A program made the position numbers and the translations under genes. Below, piece after piece: positions 16,923-28,111 of a stretch of 38,372 nt of DNA (position 1 is the stretch's first letter; each line of letters begins with the position of its first letter). Below the pieces are notes generated by a model, which saw only the letters and a list, made by a program, of their open reading frames with translations, was not told the DNA's origin and searched no databases. The stretch is taken from NCBI GenBank assembly GCA_903918115.1, contig CAIXDG010000154.1, forward strand, positions 1 through 38,372. Direction: 5' to 3'. Origin of the DNA: an uncultured beta proteobacterium. GTDB taxonomy: Bacteria > Pseudomonadota > Gammaproteobacteria > Burkholderiales > Burkholderiaceae.

Positions 16923-18788
16923 ATGGCACTTTTACAAATCGCTGAACCTGGGATGTCGCTAGCTCCGCATCAGCGGCGCATTGCGATTGGAATTGATTTA
17001 GGCACAACAAATTCCCTAGTTGCTTTAGTGCGCAATGCCCTGCCACAAATTTTAGTTGATGCGCAGGGACGCGAATTATTGCCTTCGGTCGTACGTTATT
17101 TACCAAATGGCCAAACGCAAGCCGGTTTTGAGGCTTTGGAGCACTTAATTGCTGATCCTAAAAACACCGTAGTTTCAGTTAAGCGGTATATGGGGCGCGG
17201 GGTAGGGGATGTCGTGCAATTAGAAAATGCGCCTTACGACTTTGTTGACCAGCCTGGCATGCTCAAGCTTAGAACAGTTGCAGGCGATAAAAGTCCGATT
17301 GAAGTATCGGCTGAAATTTTGGCCAGGTTACGACAATTAGCAGAAGATTCTGTTGCCGAGCCTATTGTTGGTGCCGTCATTACGGTACCTGCTTATTTTG
17401 ATGATGCGCAACGCCAAGCAACTAAGGATGCAGCAAAACTGGCGGGGCTGGAAGTATTGCGATTACTGAATGAGCCTACGGCTGCTGCCATTGCTTATGG
17501 CTTAGATAACGCCGCTGAAGGTGTTTATGCAGTCTATGATTTAGGCGGTGGCACTTTTGATATCTCTATTTTGCGTATGAGCAAAGGGGTATTTGAGGTG
17601 TTATCGACTGGTGGAGATACTGCTTTAGGCGGTGATGATTTTGATCAGCGTTTATTTTGTTGGGTTATTGAACAGGCTAAATTACCACCCTTATCTTTAC
17701 ATGATCAGCGGGCACTTTTATTAGCCTGTAAATCAGCCAAAGAACATTTGAGTCATGCTGCGTTAACCCGAGTACATTTGAATTTAAGTGATGGCACCGT
17801 TGTGAATGTCGGAGTAAGCCAAGCGCAATTTTTTGAAATGACCCAAAATTTAGTGAGTAAAACCCTAGTTGCGGTGCGTAAGGCATTGCGTGATGCAGGC
17901 TTAAAAGCAGATGAAGTCAAAGGTGTGGTCATGGTAGGTGGGTCGACTAGGATGCCTAATGTGCAACGCGCAGTGGGTGAATTATTCGGCACTACGCCAT
18001 TAAATAATTTAAATCCAGATCAAGTAGTGGCCCTGGGCGCTGCGATGCAAGCTGATTTATTGGCTGGCAATCAAACTAAAAATAATGAGTGGCTATTGCT
18101 AGATGTGATTCCCCTCTCATTAGGTATTGAGACGATGGGGGGTTTAGTGGAGAAAATTATTCCCCGCAATACGCCCATTCCAGTTGCCCGAGCTCAGGAT
18201 TTCACTACCTTTAAAGATGGACAAACTGCTTTATCGTTGCACATCGTGCAGGGTGAACGTGATTTGGTGCAAGATTGCCGCTCCCTAGGTCGTTTTGAAT
18301 TGCGGGGTATTCCACCGATGGTAGCGGGTGCAGCCCGCATTCGGGTTACTTTTCAAGTTGATGCAGATGGCTTGTTATCGGTAACGGCAGTTGAGCAGGG
18401 TTCTGGCGCTCATGCGGCAATTGATATCAAGCCTTCCTATGGACTGACAGACGCTGAAATTACACGGATGCTACAAGATGGCTTTTCATCAGCCAAAATT
18501 GATGTTCAAGCCCGTGCCTTACGTGAAGAGCAGGTCAGCGCACAACGCTTATTTGAGGCAATTGATGCGGCACTCTCTAGCGATGGCGATTTATTGTCAC
18601 TGGATGAACGTGCCACCCTGGAAGCTGAATTGCAGCTCTTAAAAACAACTGCGAGTAAAGAGCTCGATAGTGATCTTTTGCGTAAAGCCATTGATCGGGC
18701 AGCAAAGGCGAGCGATGACTTTGCAGAAAAGCGCATGAATGCGAGTATTCAGAAAGCCCTTAAAGGTAAAAATGTTGCTGAAATTTAA
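16923..18788 (+). CDS. hscA: Fe-S assembly chaperone HscA (Hsp70 family)
   Basis: HscA is the specialised Hsp70 that releases clusters from IscU to apo-proteins. The 621 residues show Hsp70 signatures: [27 protein letters not shown] and [14 protein letters not shown] in the ATPase domain, then a substrate-binding domain beginning near [16 protein letters not shown] and a helical lid. Length fits HscA rather than DnaK, and the operon position between hscB and fdx agrees. The ATG at 16923 follows hscB by 38 bases; fdx begins 9 bases after its stop. Confidence 0.97.
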   Translation: MALLQIAEPGMSLAPHQRRIAIGIDLGTTNSLVALVRNALPQILVDAQGRELLPSVVRYLPNGQTQAGFEALEHLIADPKNTVVSVKRYMGRGVGDVVQLENAPYDFVDQPGMLKLRTVAGDKSPIEVSAEILARLRQLAEDSVAEPIVGAVITVPAYFDDAQRQATKDAAKLAGLEVLRLLNEPTAAAIAYGLDNAAEGVYAVYDLGGGTFDISILRMSKGVFEVLSTGGDTALGGDDFDQRLFCWVIEQAKLPPLSLHDQRALLLACKSAKEHLSHAALTRVHLNLSDGTVVNVGVSQAQFFEMTQNLVSKTLVAVRKALRDAGLKADEVKGVVMVGGSTRMPNVQRAVGELFGTTPLNNLNPDQVVALGAAMQADLLAGNQTKNNEWLLLDVIPLSLGIETMGGLVEKIIPRNTPIPVARAQDFTTFKDGQTALSLHIVQGERDLVQDCRSLGRFELRGIPPMVAGAARIRVTFQVDADGLLSVTAVEQGSGAHAAIDIKPSYGLTDAEITRMLQDGFSSAKIDVQARALREEQVSAQRLFEAIDAALSSDGDLLSLDERATLEAELQLLKTTASKELDSDLLRKAIDRAAKASDDFAEKRMNASIQKALKGKNVAEI

Positions 18789-18797
18789 AAGGTTGGT

Positions 18798-19136
18798 ATG
18801 ACGCAAATTGTGGTTTTACCGCATAGTGAATATTGTCCTGCTGGCACGGTAATCGAAACTGTTCCGGGTACAAGTATTTGTGAAGCACTATTAGAAAATG
18901 GCGTGGAAATTGAGCATGCTTGCGATATGGTGTGCGCTTGCACAACTTGTCATGTGATTGTGCGCGAGGGGCTTGATAGCTTAAATCCGCCTGATGACAA
19001 TGAAGACGATATGCTCGATCGGGCTTGGGGTTTAACTAGCCAATCGCGCTTATCTTGTCAGGCTATTGTGGCGCAAAAAGATTTAGTCATTGAAATTCCA
19101 AAATACTCGATTAATCACGCCAAAGAAAACCATTAA
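18798..19136 (+). CDS. fdx: ISC-type [2Fe-2S] ferredoxin
   Basis: This adrenodoxin-like ferredoxin supplies electrons for Fe-S cluster assembly. The 112-residue protein has the cluster cysteines in CDMVCACTTC and a last one in LSCQAI, and the typical end of an ISC ferredoxin (DLVIEIPKYSIN). It is the last gene of the isc operon here; no iscX follows. It converges on a LacI-family regulator gene with a gap of only five bases, and no clear terminator is seen between them. Confidence 0.96.
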   Translation: MTQIVVLPHSEYCPAGTVIETVPGTSICEALLENGVEIEHACDMVCACTTCHVIVREGLDSLNPPDDNEDDMLDRAWGLTSQSRLSCQAIVAQKDLVIEIPKYSINHAKENH

Positions 19137-19141
19137 TTTTT

Positions 19142-20170
19142 TTAGCTTTTTGGGCTTTTGCCAGTCGATTCACGAACGACTAAGTTAACCGGTGTTTTAA
19201 TTTCTTTGGGCAGGGCATTATCGCCATTAATTTGCGCAACCAAGTGGTTTGCCGCTTCTCGCCACATTGAATTTGCGTTCACATGCATACTCGTCAGGCT
19301 GGGCATTAGATGACGGGAAAGTTCTAGATCATCAAAGCCCATGATGGATAATTTTTTTGGCACAGTAATGCCTTGTTTACTTGCCTCCAATAAGGCACCG
19401 AGAGCTAAGACGTCGTTACCACAAATAATGGCAGTCAACTTTGGCTCGGTATCTAGCAGTTGCTTTAATGCATCGCGGGCTGCTTCAATGGTGTAAGGAC
19501 ATTCAATAATTAAGTTAGCGGCTAGACCAATTTTATTTTTCTTTAAAAGACTTACGCTGCCTTTTACGCGATCACGGGCGCGATCATTATTTGCGGTAAT
19601 TCCCGCTATCATGCCAAACTTAGTATGCCCCAAATCCAATAAATGTTGCACACCGAGTTGAATCGCTTGCTGATTATCAAAGCCAGAACAAAAACCAGAA
19701 AGAGGCGCCTTTAAAGCGCCGATATGAATATAGGGTACCCCCCGATTTTGTAAAAGCTGCAGTATTTCTAGCTGTTGACTAATGCCGAAGACAGCAATAC
19801 CTTCAACGCCACGCACTAATAAATTATTAATTTGGTTGGCTTCAATATTTGGGTCGTAGTTGCTGCTCGCTACTAGCAATTGGTAGTGTGACTCAAGTAA
19901 TTGATCTTGAAAAGCGGCTAAACCCTGAGCAAAAATTGCATTATCTAATGTGGGTACGATCATGCCAATCGTGCCTGAACGCCGCAACATTAAAGAGCGG
20001 GCGCTCGCATTGGGTATATAGCCAAGTCTTTTAATTGTTTTATCGATTCGTTCTCGCAAGGCTGGGCGCACAGCCTCGGGCTGATTTAAGGCGCGCGAAA
20101 TAGTGGCTGTAGAGACACCTGCAGCCTTAGCCACATGGTTAATGGTGATCGATTTAGCCAGTTTTTTCAT
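19142..20170 (-). CDS. LacI-family transcriptional regulator
   Basis: A 342-residue LacI/GalR-type regulator. The N-terminal helix-turn-helix ITINHVAKAAGVSTATISRAL is followed by a periplasmic-binding-protein-like effector domain (from about residue 65 to the end) with the usual GTIGMIVPTLDN, GVEGIAVFGIS and CGNDVLALGAL segments. It is divergent from the ABC transporter/dehydrogenase genes, and the 171-base gap holds a sequence fitting the LacI-family operator consensus at 20276. I infer that it controls that plus-strand transcription unit and responds to the substrate or a pathway intermediate. The effector is unknown; a sulfonated C3 compound is a guess from context. Confidence 0.93.
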   Translation of the reverse strand: MKKLAKSITINHVAKAAGVSTATISRALNQPEAVRPALRERIDKTIKRLGYIPNASARSLMLRRSGTIGMIVPTLDNAIFAQGLAAFQDQLLESHYQLLVASSNYDPNIEANQINNLLVRGVEGIAVFGISQQLEILQLLQNRGVPYIHIGALKAPLSGFCSGFDNQQAIQLGVQHLLDLGHTKFGMIAGITANNDRARDRVKGSVSLLKKNKIGLAANLIIECPYTIEAARDALKQLLDTEPKLTAIICGNDVLALGALLEASKQGITVPKKLSIMGFDDLELSRHLMPSLTSMHVNANSMWREAANHLVAQINGDNALPKEIKTPVNLVVRESTGKSPKS

Positions 20171-20275
20171 ACCAGTTAGGCGCTAATAGAAAGTACAACT
20201 GAAGTTGGTATTAGGGAAAATACTAAGTAACTTTATAAGGATTAGGTCTAATTTATAGCAGTTTTTAGCATAAAA

Positions 20276-20289
20276 TGAAAGCGCTTACA
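20276..20289 (+). promoter_or_regulatory. LacI-family operator
   Basis: TGAAAGCGCTTACA fits the common LacI/GalR pattern TGnAAnCGnTTnCA at every fixed position, centred on the CG step of AAGCGCTT. It lies 53 bases before the first permease start and just after a -10-like TAAAAT (20271), placing it where a repressor would block initiation. The neighbouring LacI-family gene is the natural ligand. Confidence 0.7.
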
Positions 20290-20341
20290 TTTATTTTTAA
20301 TTGTTCTGTATCTAGGGGTTTGGCAAATTCATAAAAAGCTA

Positions 20342-21091
20342 TTGAGATCCGTTTTATTTATAGCCGTTATCTTATTGGCTTGGTATGGCCTGACTGATTG
20401 GTCTGGCTTAATTGCGCCTTTTCGTTTTCCATCGCCTGCAGAAACCTGGAATTCTTTAAAAATTATTACCCTTAAAGGGTATGGGGATGGCTTGCTTTAT
20501 CAACATGTATTGCAAAGCGTGCTCTTAGTTACTTTAGGCTTTCTCGTGTCATCGTCGCTCGGCATTTTATTAGGGATATTGATGGGTGCAAATAGGCGGA
20601 TCGAAGCTTTTGTTAATCCGATTTTTTTAACTCTACGGCCTGTACCCCCGTTAGCTTGGATTCCCTTAGCAATTGTTTGGTTGGGTCTTGGCGATGCTGC
20701 AAAAATTATGGTAATTTTTATCGCTGCCTTTATCCCTGCAGTTATCAATACCTATACTGGGGTTCGCTCAATTGAGGTGCCGCAGCGTGAAGCTGCAGCA
20801 ATGTTGGGTGTTAAGCAATTAAGGTATTACCGTGAAGTCATATTACCGGGTGCGCTGCCGATGATCTTTACGGGGCTACGCTTATCGCTACAAGCATCAT
20901 GGACGACATTAGTTGCGGCGGAATTAATTGGTGCTACTTTTGGCCTCGGTTCGATTTTGCACCAAGCTGCGCAAGATATTTATCCCGGCATGATCTTAGT
21001 AGGCATGTTTACTGTAGCGCTATGCGGCTGGCTAATGACGCTTATCTTGGCAAAAGCAGAGCGTTGGGCAATGCCTTGGAAGCCCGTATGA
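20342..21091 (+). CDS. ABC transporter permease, SsuC/TauC type (first permease)
   Basis: A 249-residue inner-membrane permease of the nitrate/sulfonate/taurine ABC family. It has about six hydrophobic segments and the EAA loop for contact with the ATPase (QREAAAMLGVKQLRYYREVILPGALP region, near residues 145-170). The frame opens with TTG at 20342, no ATG is available upstream of the first membrane segment, and no Shine-Dalgarno sequence is visible, so the start is tentative. The second permease gene overlaps it by 4 bases (ATGA). The protein resembles SsuC, but the partner permease differs from it, so the channel is probably a heterodimer. Confidence 0.9.
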   Translation: MRSVLFIAVILLAWYGLTDWSGLIAPFRFPSPAETWNSLKIITLKGYGDGLLYQHVLQSVLLVTLGFLVSSSLGILLGILMGANRRIEAFVNPIFLTLRPVPPLAWIPLAIVWLGLGDAAKIMVIFIAAFIPAVINTYTGVRSIEVPQREAAAMLGVKQLRYYREVILPGALPMIFTGLRLSLQASWTTLVAAELIGATFGLGSILHQAAQDIYPGMILVGMFTVALCGWLMTLILAKAERWAMPWKPV

Positions 21092-21873
21092 AAATAAATC
21101 ACATCTTAGGTAGAAGTGAGTGGTGGTTTTATACCCTCGTTGGCTTACTCTGCTTTTTCGGATTTTGGTATGGGGTAGTTGCAGCTAACGTAACGCCTCG
21201 ACAATTTTTACCTGCCCCTCATGAGGTTTTGCTGACCTTTATTAAGTTACTGCATGAACCCTTTTCTGGTTACACCCTGTTGACCCATATTGTGTCTAGC
21301 TTTAAGCGGTTTTTGTATGGTTTTTTATTGGCAGTAGCGATTGGCATTCCGCTGGGTTTATTAATGGCGCTATCGAAATGGGCTGATCGCATCATTACGC
21401 CATTTTTTGAAAGCATACGCTTCGTTGCACCAATTGCATGGATCCCCTTTGCTGCTTTATGGTTTGGAACTGGCATTGGCGGGCCGATTCTGATTATTTT
21501 TATGGGCGCGTTTCCACCTGTCTTAATTAATACGTATCGCGGGGCGCTTTATGTAGATCCAAAATATATTGAGGCAGCGCAGATGCTGGGCTCGGGTAAG
21601 GTGAGGCTGATGAGTCAGGTACTACTCCCAGCAGCTATTCCAGCAATTGTGGCGGGTTTACGCATTTCGACTGGCACAGGCTGGCAGGCGATGGTAGGCG
21701 CTGAATTAATAGTGGCATCGAGTGGGGTGGGTTACATGATGGTTAATGGCCAATCTAATATTCGTACGGATATAGTGATGAGTGGCATGATTGCGATTGG
21801 TTTAGTAGGACTGGTCATTGATATTTTGTTACGTCAAGCTGAAAAATTTTCTACCCGATACCAAGAGATTTAA
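21088..21873 (+). CDS. ABC transporter permease, SsuC/TauC type (second permease)
   Basis: A 261-residue permease of the same family as its upstream neighbour, with segments such as FLLAVAIGIPLGLLMAL and RFVAPIAWIPFAALWFGTG and the EAA loop IEAAQMLGSGKVRLMSQVLLP (about residues 165-185). The ATG at 21088 overlaps the preceding stop (ATGA), which fixes the start; the open frame continues upstream to 20899 but only through the first permease's sequence. Sequence divergence between the two permeases suggests an old duplication and a heteromeric transporter. It is followed after 3 bases by the ATPase gene. Confidence 0.92.
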   Translation: MKINHILGRSEWWFYTLVGLLCFFGFWYGVVAANVTPRQFLPAPHEVLLTFIKLLHEPFSGYTLLTHIVSSFKRFLYGFLLAVAIGIPLGLLMALSKWADRIITPFFESIRFVAPIAWIPFAALWFGTGIGGPILIIFMGAFPPVLINTYRGALYVDPKYIEAAQMLGSGKVRLMSQVLLPAAIPAIVAGLRISTGTGWQAMVGAELIVASSGVGYMMVNGQSNIRTDIVMSGMIAIGLVGLVIDILLRQAEKFSTRYQEI

Positions 21874-21876
21874 GTT

Positions 21877-22674
21877 ATGGCAAATATTGTTTTTGAAGAT
21901 ACCCAACGCAGTTTTAAGCAAAGCGGCAAAGAAGTCTTAGCCGTTGGTGGAATTAACTTAACGGTAGCCGATAAAGAATTTGTTGCTATCGTGGGACCTT
22001 CTGGTTGCGGTAAGACTACCTGCCTGCGCATGGTAGCTGGACTGGATATGCCCACCAAAGGCAAAGTCTTGGTAGGGGGCAAGGAAGTGAAGGGTCCGGG
22101 ACCAGATCGCGCTGTTGTGTTTCAGCAATTTGCTTTATTTCCATGGAAAACAGTAGTTGAAAATATTCAATTTGGCCTCAAAGCTAATGGTGTCGATTCG
22201 GCCGAGAGGGCGATTAGAACTGCTGATGCGATTAAATTAATGGGCCTCGATGGATATGAGCTTGCTTATCCACATCAATTATCAGGTGGCATGCAACAGC
22301 GTGTAGCTATTGCGCGAGCCTATGTTTTAAACCCCGAGGTATTGTTAATGGATGAACCATTCGGGGCCTTAGATGCGCAAACGCGGGTAGTTATGCAAGA
22401 AGAATTAATTCGGCTGGCGCGTAAAAATCCCAAAACAGTTCTATTTATTACCCATGCGGTGGAAGAAGCGGTGTATTTAGCCGATCGTGTTGTAGTGATG
22501 TCAAGACATCCGGGGTTAATTAGGGAAATTATTGATATTAAATCGATACGTGATGCCGAAAATTGGGATAGTCATTCGCGTATTGAAGATGTGATGGATT
22601 TACCCTCTTTTGTGAAATTACGTAGTTCGATTTGGCGGTTGTTGCGGGAACAAAATTTAAGTAGTGATCATTAA
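21877..22674 (+). CDS. ABC transporter ATP-binding protein, SsuB/TauB type
   Basis: The ATPase subunit of the sulfonate/nitrate/taurine-type importer, 265 residues. Walker A is GPSGCGKTT (40-48), the Q-loop FQQFALFPW, the ABC signature LSGGMQQR (135-142), Walker B VLLMDE (155-160) and the H-loop FITHAVEEA. All catalytic residues look intact. It lies between the permeases and the periplasmic receptor in a four-gene cassette. The family imports sulfonates, taurine, nitrate, pyrimidine precursors and others; in this cluster an organosulfonate such as DHPS is the most likely cargo, by context only. Confidence 0.95.
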   Translation: MANIVFEDTQRSFKQSGKEVLAVGGINLTVADKEFVAIVGPSGCGKTTCLRMVAGLDMPTKGKVLVGGKEVKGPGPDRAVVFQQFALFPWKTVVENIQFGLKANGVDSAERAIRTADAIKLMGLDGYELAYPHQLSGGMQQRVAIARAYVLNPEVLLMDEPFGALDAQTRVVMQEELIRLARKNPKTVLFITHAVEEAVYLADRVVVMSRHPGLIREIIDIKSIRDAENWDSHSRIEDVMDLPSFVKLRSSIWRLLREQNLSSDH

Positions 22675-22701
22675 TTTAAAAAGTAAATGGAGGAAGACAA
22701 A

Positions 22702-23772
22702 ATGAAGTTGAAGAAAATTGCATTAGGCCTTACGGTGAGCATTATTGGTAGTGCTTTGATGACGGTGAGCACTTTATCGCAAGCGCAGACACCAAAACTA
22801 ACTGAAATTAAAGTGAGTTATCAGCCTGCAGTTTATTGGGCCTTACCATTTTATGTTGCCAGCGAAAAAAATTGGTGGGCAGAATTGGGCCTTAAGCCTG
22901 AATTTAGTACCTTTCCAGCGGGCGTGCCCCAAATTGCCGCTTCGGCATCTAAATCTTGGGATGTAGGCGCCACCGGATCCGTTCCGGCTGTTCTTGGTTT
23001 TGTCCGCTTCGGTATTAAAACCATTGGCATGTCGAATGATGAATCTGCGGGCAATGCGTTAGTAGCTACCGCAAAAGGAGCTGAGGCTTTCGTAAAAAAT
23101 CCACAACAAGCGCTTAAAGGCCAGGCAATTGTCTTAACCGGTAACTCAACCGGTGACTATGCGGTGCAATCTTGCTTAAAGAAATATGGTTTAAGTAAAG
23201 CCGATGTCACTATTAAGAATATGGGACAAGCCGAAATTATTTCTGCAATGTCTTCTGGAAACGCTGAATTTGGTGGCTTATGGGCACCAAATATTTACAC
23301 CTTAGAAGAAAAGGCTGGCGGTAAAGTCCTTTGTAGCGGCAAAGAAGGTGGAGTGGTGGTGCCAGGGGCTTTAATTGCGCGCGGCGATTATGCGAAAGAA
23401 AATCCCCAAATGGTAGCAAAATTTTTAGCCGTGTATTTGCGGACCTGGAAATGGATGAATGCCAATAAGCCTCAGGCCATTGCAATGATGAAGAAATTTT
23501 ATGAGCAGGGTGGCGTAACAATTTCGGAAGCTTCGCTGCGTAAAGAATTTGATACGCGTCCGACCTTTGATCTTGCTGGTGAATTGAAAATCATGGATCG
23601 CGCTAAAGGACCTTCGCCAATGGATGAGTGGTTCTCAGCAATTGGTGCCTTCATGCTTGCCACTGGAGCAATTCAAGCGGTACCTCCTGCTAGTGAATAC
23701 ATTACCGATGAGTATATGAAGATGGTTAACGCAGACAAACAATTGCGTGAGTTTGCTAATAACGCGAAGTAA
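22702..23772 (+). CDS. ABC transporter substrate-binding protein, SsuA/NMT1 type
   Basis: The periplasmic receptor of the importer, about 356 residues. A signal peptide is clear: MKLKKIALGL, a hydrophobic core, then cleavage around LSQAQT. The mature protein has the NMT1/THI5-like fold marks (YWALPFYVASEKNWWAELGL, GATGSVPAVLGF). The ATG at 22702 is chosen because GGAGG lies 8-13 bases upstream; the ATG at 22687 would place this ribosome binding site inside the gene and spoil the signal peptide. A hairpin terminator or attenuator follows at 23829-23856. Predicted ligand: a small sulfonate such as DHPS. Confidence 0.92.
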   Translation: MKLKKIALGLTVSIIGSALMTVSTLSQAQTPKLTEIKVSYQPAVYWALPFYVASEKNWWAELGLKPEFSTFPAGVPQIAASASKSWDVGATGSVPAVLGFVRFGIKTIGMSNDESAGNALVATAKGAEAFVKNPQQALKGQAIVLTGNSTGDYAVQSCLKKYGLSKADVTIKNMGQAEIISAMSSGNAEFGGLWAPNIYTLEEKAGGKVLCSGKEGGVVVPGALIARGDYAKENPQMVAKFLAVYLRTWKWMNANKPQAIAMMKKFYEQGGVTISEASLRKEFDTRPTFDLAGELKIMDRAKGPSPMDEWFSAIGAFMLATGAIQAVPPASEYITDEYMKMVNADKQLREFANNAK

Positions 23773-23786
23773 TCCATCTTTTAGCA

Positions 23787-23809
23787 GCATCACTTCTATC
23801 TTGTGATGC
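23787..23809 (+). other. Hairpin after the substrate-binding protein gene
   Basis: GCATCAC (23787-23793) and GTGATGC (23803-23809) form a 7-bp stem with a 9-base loop just after the receptor gene. No U-run follows. It could protect the 3' end of the transporter message, or be incidental. Confidence 0.35.
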
Positions 23810-23828
23810 ACGGAATTAGCTAATTTTG

Positions 23829-25970
<2,142 letters not shown>

Positions 25971-25978
25971 GAATTCCC

Positions 25979-26986
25979 ATGAAAGCCTTGGTTTATACCC
26001 AACCAAATGAAATTCAATTTCTAGAGCGCCCTTATCCCGAATTAGTTGCGGATGAAGTCGTATTAAAAATTGAATCAGTTGGCATTTGTGGCAGTGATAT
26101 GCATGCCTTTCATGGTCACGACCCGCGGCGTAATCCTGGATTAGTGATGGGCCATGAATTTGCTGGTACGGTAGTCGAGAGTAGTGCACCTACTTTTCCT
26201 GTGGGAAAGCGCGTAACAGGAAATCCATTAATTACCTGTGGCTATTGCGAATATTGCTTGCAGGGCAGAAATAATCTCTGCGCTAACCGCACCATGGTCG
26301 GTATGACTCGGCCTGGTGCCTTTGCCGAGTTCATGAGTATTCCAGCGAGCACATTAATTTCGTTGCCAGTGGGGATGAATATCGATGCGGCAGCGTTAAC
26401 TGAGCCTGCGGCGACGGCAGTGCATGCCATCAATTTATCGCTCAAGTCTTTACAACGCCCTATTCAAGAAGGGCACGTACTGATCATTGGTGGCGGTGCT
26501 ATTGGAATGTTAGCAGCACTACTACTTAAACATGATGGTGTGATGCATTTAGATTTAGCAGAAGTCAATACCTTGCGCAGAGCATCAATTACTAAACATG
26601 TTGGCTGCAATACATTCAATCCAATTGAAGAGCCGGCCCAAGAGAATAATTATCATTTTGTGATGGACTGTGTTGGTAGTGCAGCAACACGCAAGTTAGC
26701 GCTAGCCAGTGTGAAGCCAGGTGGTGTCGTCATGCATGTCGGCCTACAAGATTGGGCCAGTGAAATTGATATGCGCAAGCTCACGCTGGCAGAAATTACC
26801 TTATTAGGAACTTATACCTACTCCACTGTTGATTTACAGGCTACTGTGCAATTTCTCCATGATGGCGTGTTTGGCGACCTTACTTGGGTCGAAAAAAGGG
26901 GCCTCCAAGACGGTCCCAAAGCCTTTGCCGATCTTCATGCAGGTAAAACGGCCTCCGCCAAGGTATTGCTTAAACCATTTTTGTAA
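25979..26986 (+). CDS. Zinc-dependent alcohol dehydrogenase (MDR family)
   Basis: A 335-residue medium-chain dehydrogenase of the sorbitol/threonine dehydrogenase type. Catalytic-zinc region: C37 in GICGSDMHAFHGH and H59-E60 in MGHEF. Structural-zinc cysteines C87, C90, C93 and C101. The nucleotide-binding motif is IIGGGAIGMLAALL. It begins 8 bases after the SDR gene, with AGGAA upstream. With the SDR it could carry out the two opposite redox steps needed to convert the wrong DHPS enantiomer at C2. This is inference from gene order. The gap to the next gene is 22 bases, so the respiratory module seems to belong to the same transcription unit. Confidence 0.92.
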   Translation: MKALVYTQPNEIQFLERPYPELVADEVVLKIESVGICGSDMHAFHGHDPRRNPGLVMGHEFAGTVVESSAPTFPVGKRVTGNPLITCGYCEYCLQGRNNLCANRTMVGMTRPGAFAEFMSIPASTLISLPVGMNIDAAALTEPAATAVHAINLSLKSLQRPIQEGHVLIIGGGAIGMLAALLLKHDGVMHLDLAEVNTLRRASITKHVGCNTFNPIEEPAQENNYHFVMDCVGSAATRKLALASVKPGGVVMHVGLQDWASEIDMRKLTLAEITLLGTYTYSTVDLQATVQFLHDGVFGDLTWVEKRGLQDGPKAFADLHAGKTASAKVLLKPFL

Positions 26987-27008
26987 TTAATTTGCGATAA
27001 TCAGCTTT

Positions 27009-27740
27009 ATGTCAGATCAAGCCCTGAAAGTTAAAGTTTGGCGTGGTGGTGAAACTGGCGAATTCGTCGAGTATTCGGTACCGCGCAACCCCAATCAAAC
27101 CGTTTTGGATGTGGTTACCTATATTCAACGCAAACTCGATCCCACATTGAGCTATCGCTTTGCTTGTCGAGTTGGTATGTGTGGTTCATGTGCCATGACG
27201 GTTAACGGTAAAGCCCGCTGGACTTGTCGTACCCATGTATCGCATATCGTGGCAGGTGATAGCCTCGAAATTGCCCCCCTCAATAACTTGCCAGTGATTA
27301 AAGACCTGGCTACAGATATGCGCGAGTTTTTTACTAAATGGACTGATGCCCGCGGATTTTTTAAGGGTGATAAAACGCGCTTTGATGATTTTGCCACTGT
27401 GGTACCTGATTCTCCTGAGCGCCAGTTAGCTAATGCGGGCATTGAATGTATTGGCTGCGGCGTTTGTTATGCCTCTTGCGATGTAGTTGCGTTGCGTCCT
27501 GCCTATTTAGGGCCCGCCGCATTAAATCGGGCCTGGACATTAGTGAATGACGTCCGCGATACTTCTCAGCTCGATCGCTTAAGAGCGGTAGCTGGCGACG
27601 CGGGTTGTCATGTATGCCATACCCAAGGAGAATGCTCAGAACGCTGTCCTAAAGTATTAGAACCGACTGCCGGTATCGCTGGTTTAAAGAAATTGGTCGG
27701 TCGCGCGGCAATGAAGGGAAGTCAGTGGGGCAAGCTCTAA
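27009..27740 (+). CDS. Succinate dehydrogenase/fumarate reductase-type iron-sulfur subunit
   Basis: A 243-residue electron-transfer subunit of an SDH/FRD-type complex. [2Fe-2S] ligands C53, C58, C61 and C73 sit in a plant-type ferredoxin fold. The two other centres have CIGCGVCYASC (C147, C150, C153, C157) and C200, C203, C209 and C213, giving one [4Fe-4S] and one [3Fe-4S] cluster as in the family. It connects the flavoprotein to the membrane anchors. It is separated from its flavoprotein gene (29985) by four genes, an unusual order. The next gene overlaps its 3' end by 16 bases. It is probably a second copy besides a housekeeping SDH located elsewhere, which I cannot verify. Confidence 0.93.
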   Translation: MSDQALKVKVWRGGETGEFVEYSVPRNPNQTVLDVVTYIQRKLDPTLSYRFACRVGMCGSCAMTVNGKARWTCRTHVSHIVAGDSLEIAPLNNLPVIKDLATDMREFFTKWTDARGFFKGDKTRFDDFATVVPDSPERQLANAGIECIGCGVCYASCDVVALRPAYLGPAALNRAWTLVNDVRDTSQLDRLRAVAGDAGCHVCHTQGECSERCPKVLEPTAGIAGLKKLVGRAAMKGSQWGKL

Positions 27741-28111
27741 ACTTAACTAAGGATTTATCGCTGGCAAGTGGGGTAAGGCAAGCTAAGCTCTGGTACTTAC
27801 AACGGATTAGCGCGATGGTATTAGGTATCTGCGTTGCAATCCACTTGGGCATTATTTTTTATGCGATTCGAGGTGGTCTTACAGCCGGTGAAATTTTAGG
27901 GCGCACTCAAGGTAACTGGTTGTTCGCCATCTTTTATGAAATTTTTGTTTTAGCGTGTTTTATTCATGCCCCTATTGGTCTAGCCAATATTTTGCAAGAG
28001 CATTTTCCGCAGTCGAAATTGAGTATTTTCTGTGCCTGGTTATTGGCTGGCTTAATTCTTATTTTAGGTAGTGCTGCTGTCTGGGGGTTGGTAGTGGGAG
28101 GCCCTCAATAA
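27725..28111 (+). CDS. Membrane anchor subunit of SDH/FRD-type complex (first)
   Basis: A 128-residue membrane protein with three predicted transmembrane helices (about residues 32-52, 68-90, 101-123). It resembles cytochrome b subunits of succinate dehydrogenase/fumarate reductase. Histidines in the first helix (VAIHLGII) and the second (CFIHAPIG) are placed where heme ligands would be expected. The only sensible start is GTG at 27725 inside the end of the Fe-S subunit gene, so translation is probably coupled. The stop overlaps the next start (TAATG). Which quinone it uses is unknown. Confidence 0.82.
   Translation: MGQALNLTKDLSLASGVRQAKLWYLQRISAMVLGICVAIHLGIIFYAIRGGLTAGEILGRTQGNWLFAIFYEIFVLACFIHAPIGLANILQEHFPQSKLSIFCAWLLAGLILILGSAAVWGLVVGGPQ

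Noticed and set aside
20275-20334. A 19-codon ORF (ATG 20275 to TAA 20332) as a leader peptide before the first permease
   Set aside because: It overlaps the LacI-type operator, has no ribosome binding site and no coding character.
20899-21087. Extended N-terminus for the second permease
   Set aside because: The extra 63 residues come from reading the first permease gene out of frame; the ATG at 21088 with ATGA overlap is the natural start.
22687-22701. Upstream ATG for the ABC receptor
   Set aside because: It lies over the Shine-Dalgarno sequence of the ATG at 22702 and would add acidic residues before the signal peptide.
23787-23809. First hairpin after the ABC receptor gene as a terminator
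   Set aside because: There is no T-run after the stem; the second hairpin at 23829-23856 is the better candidate.
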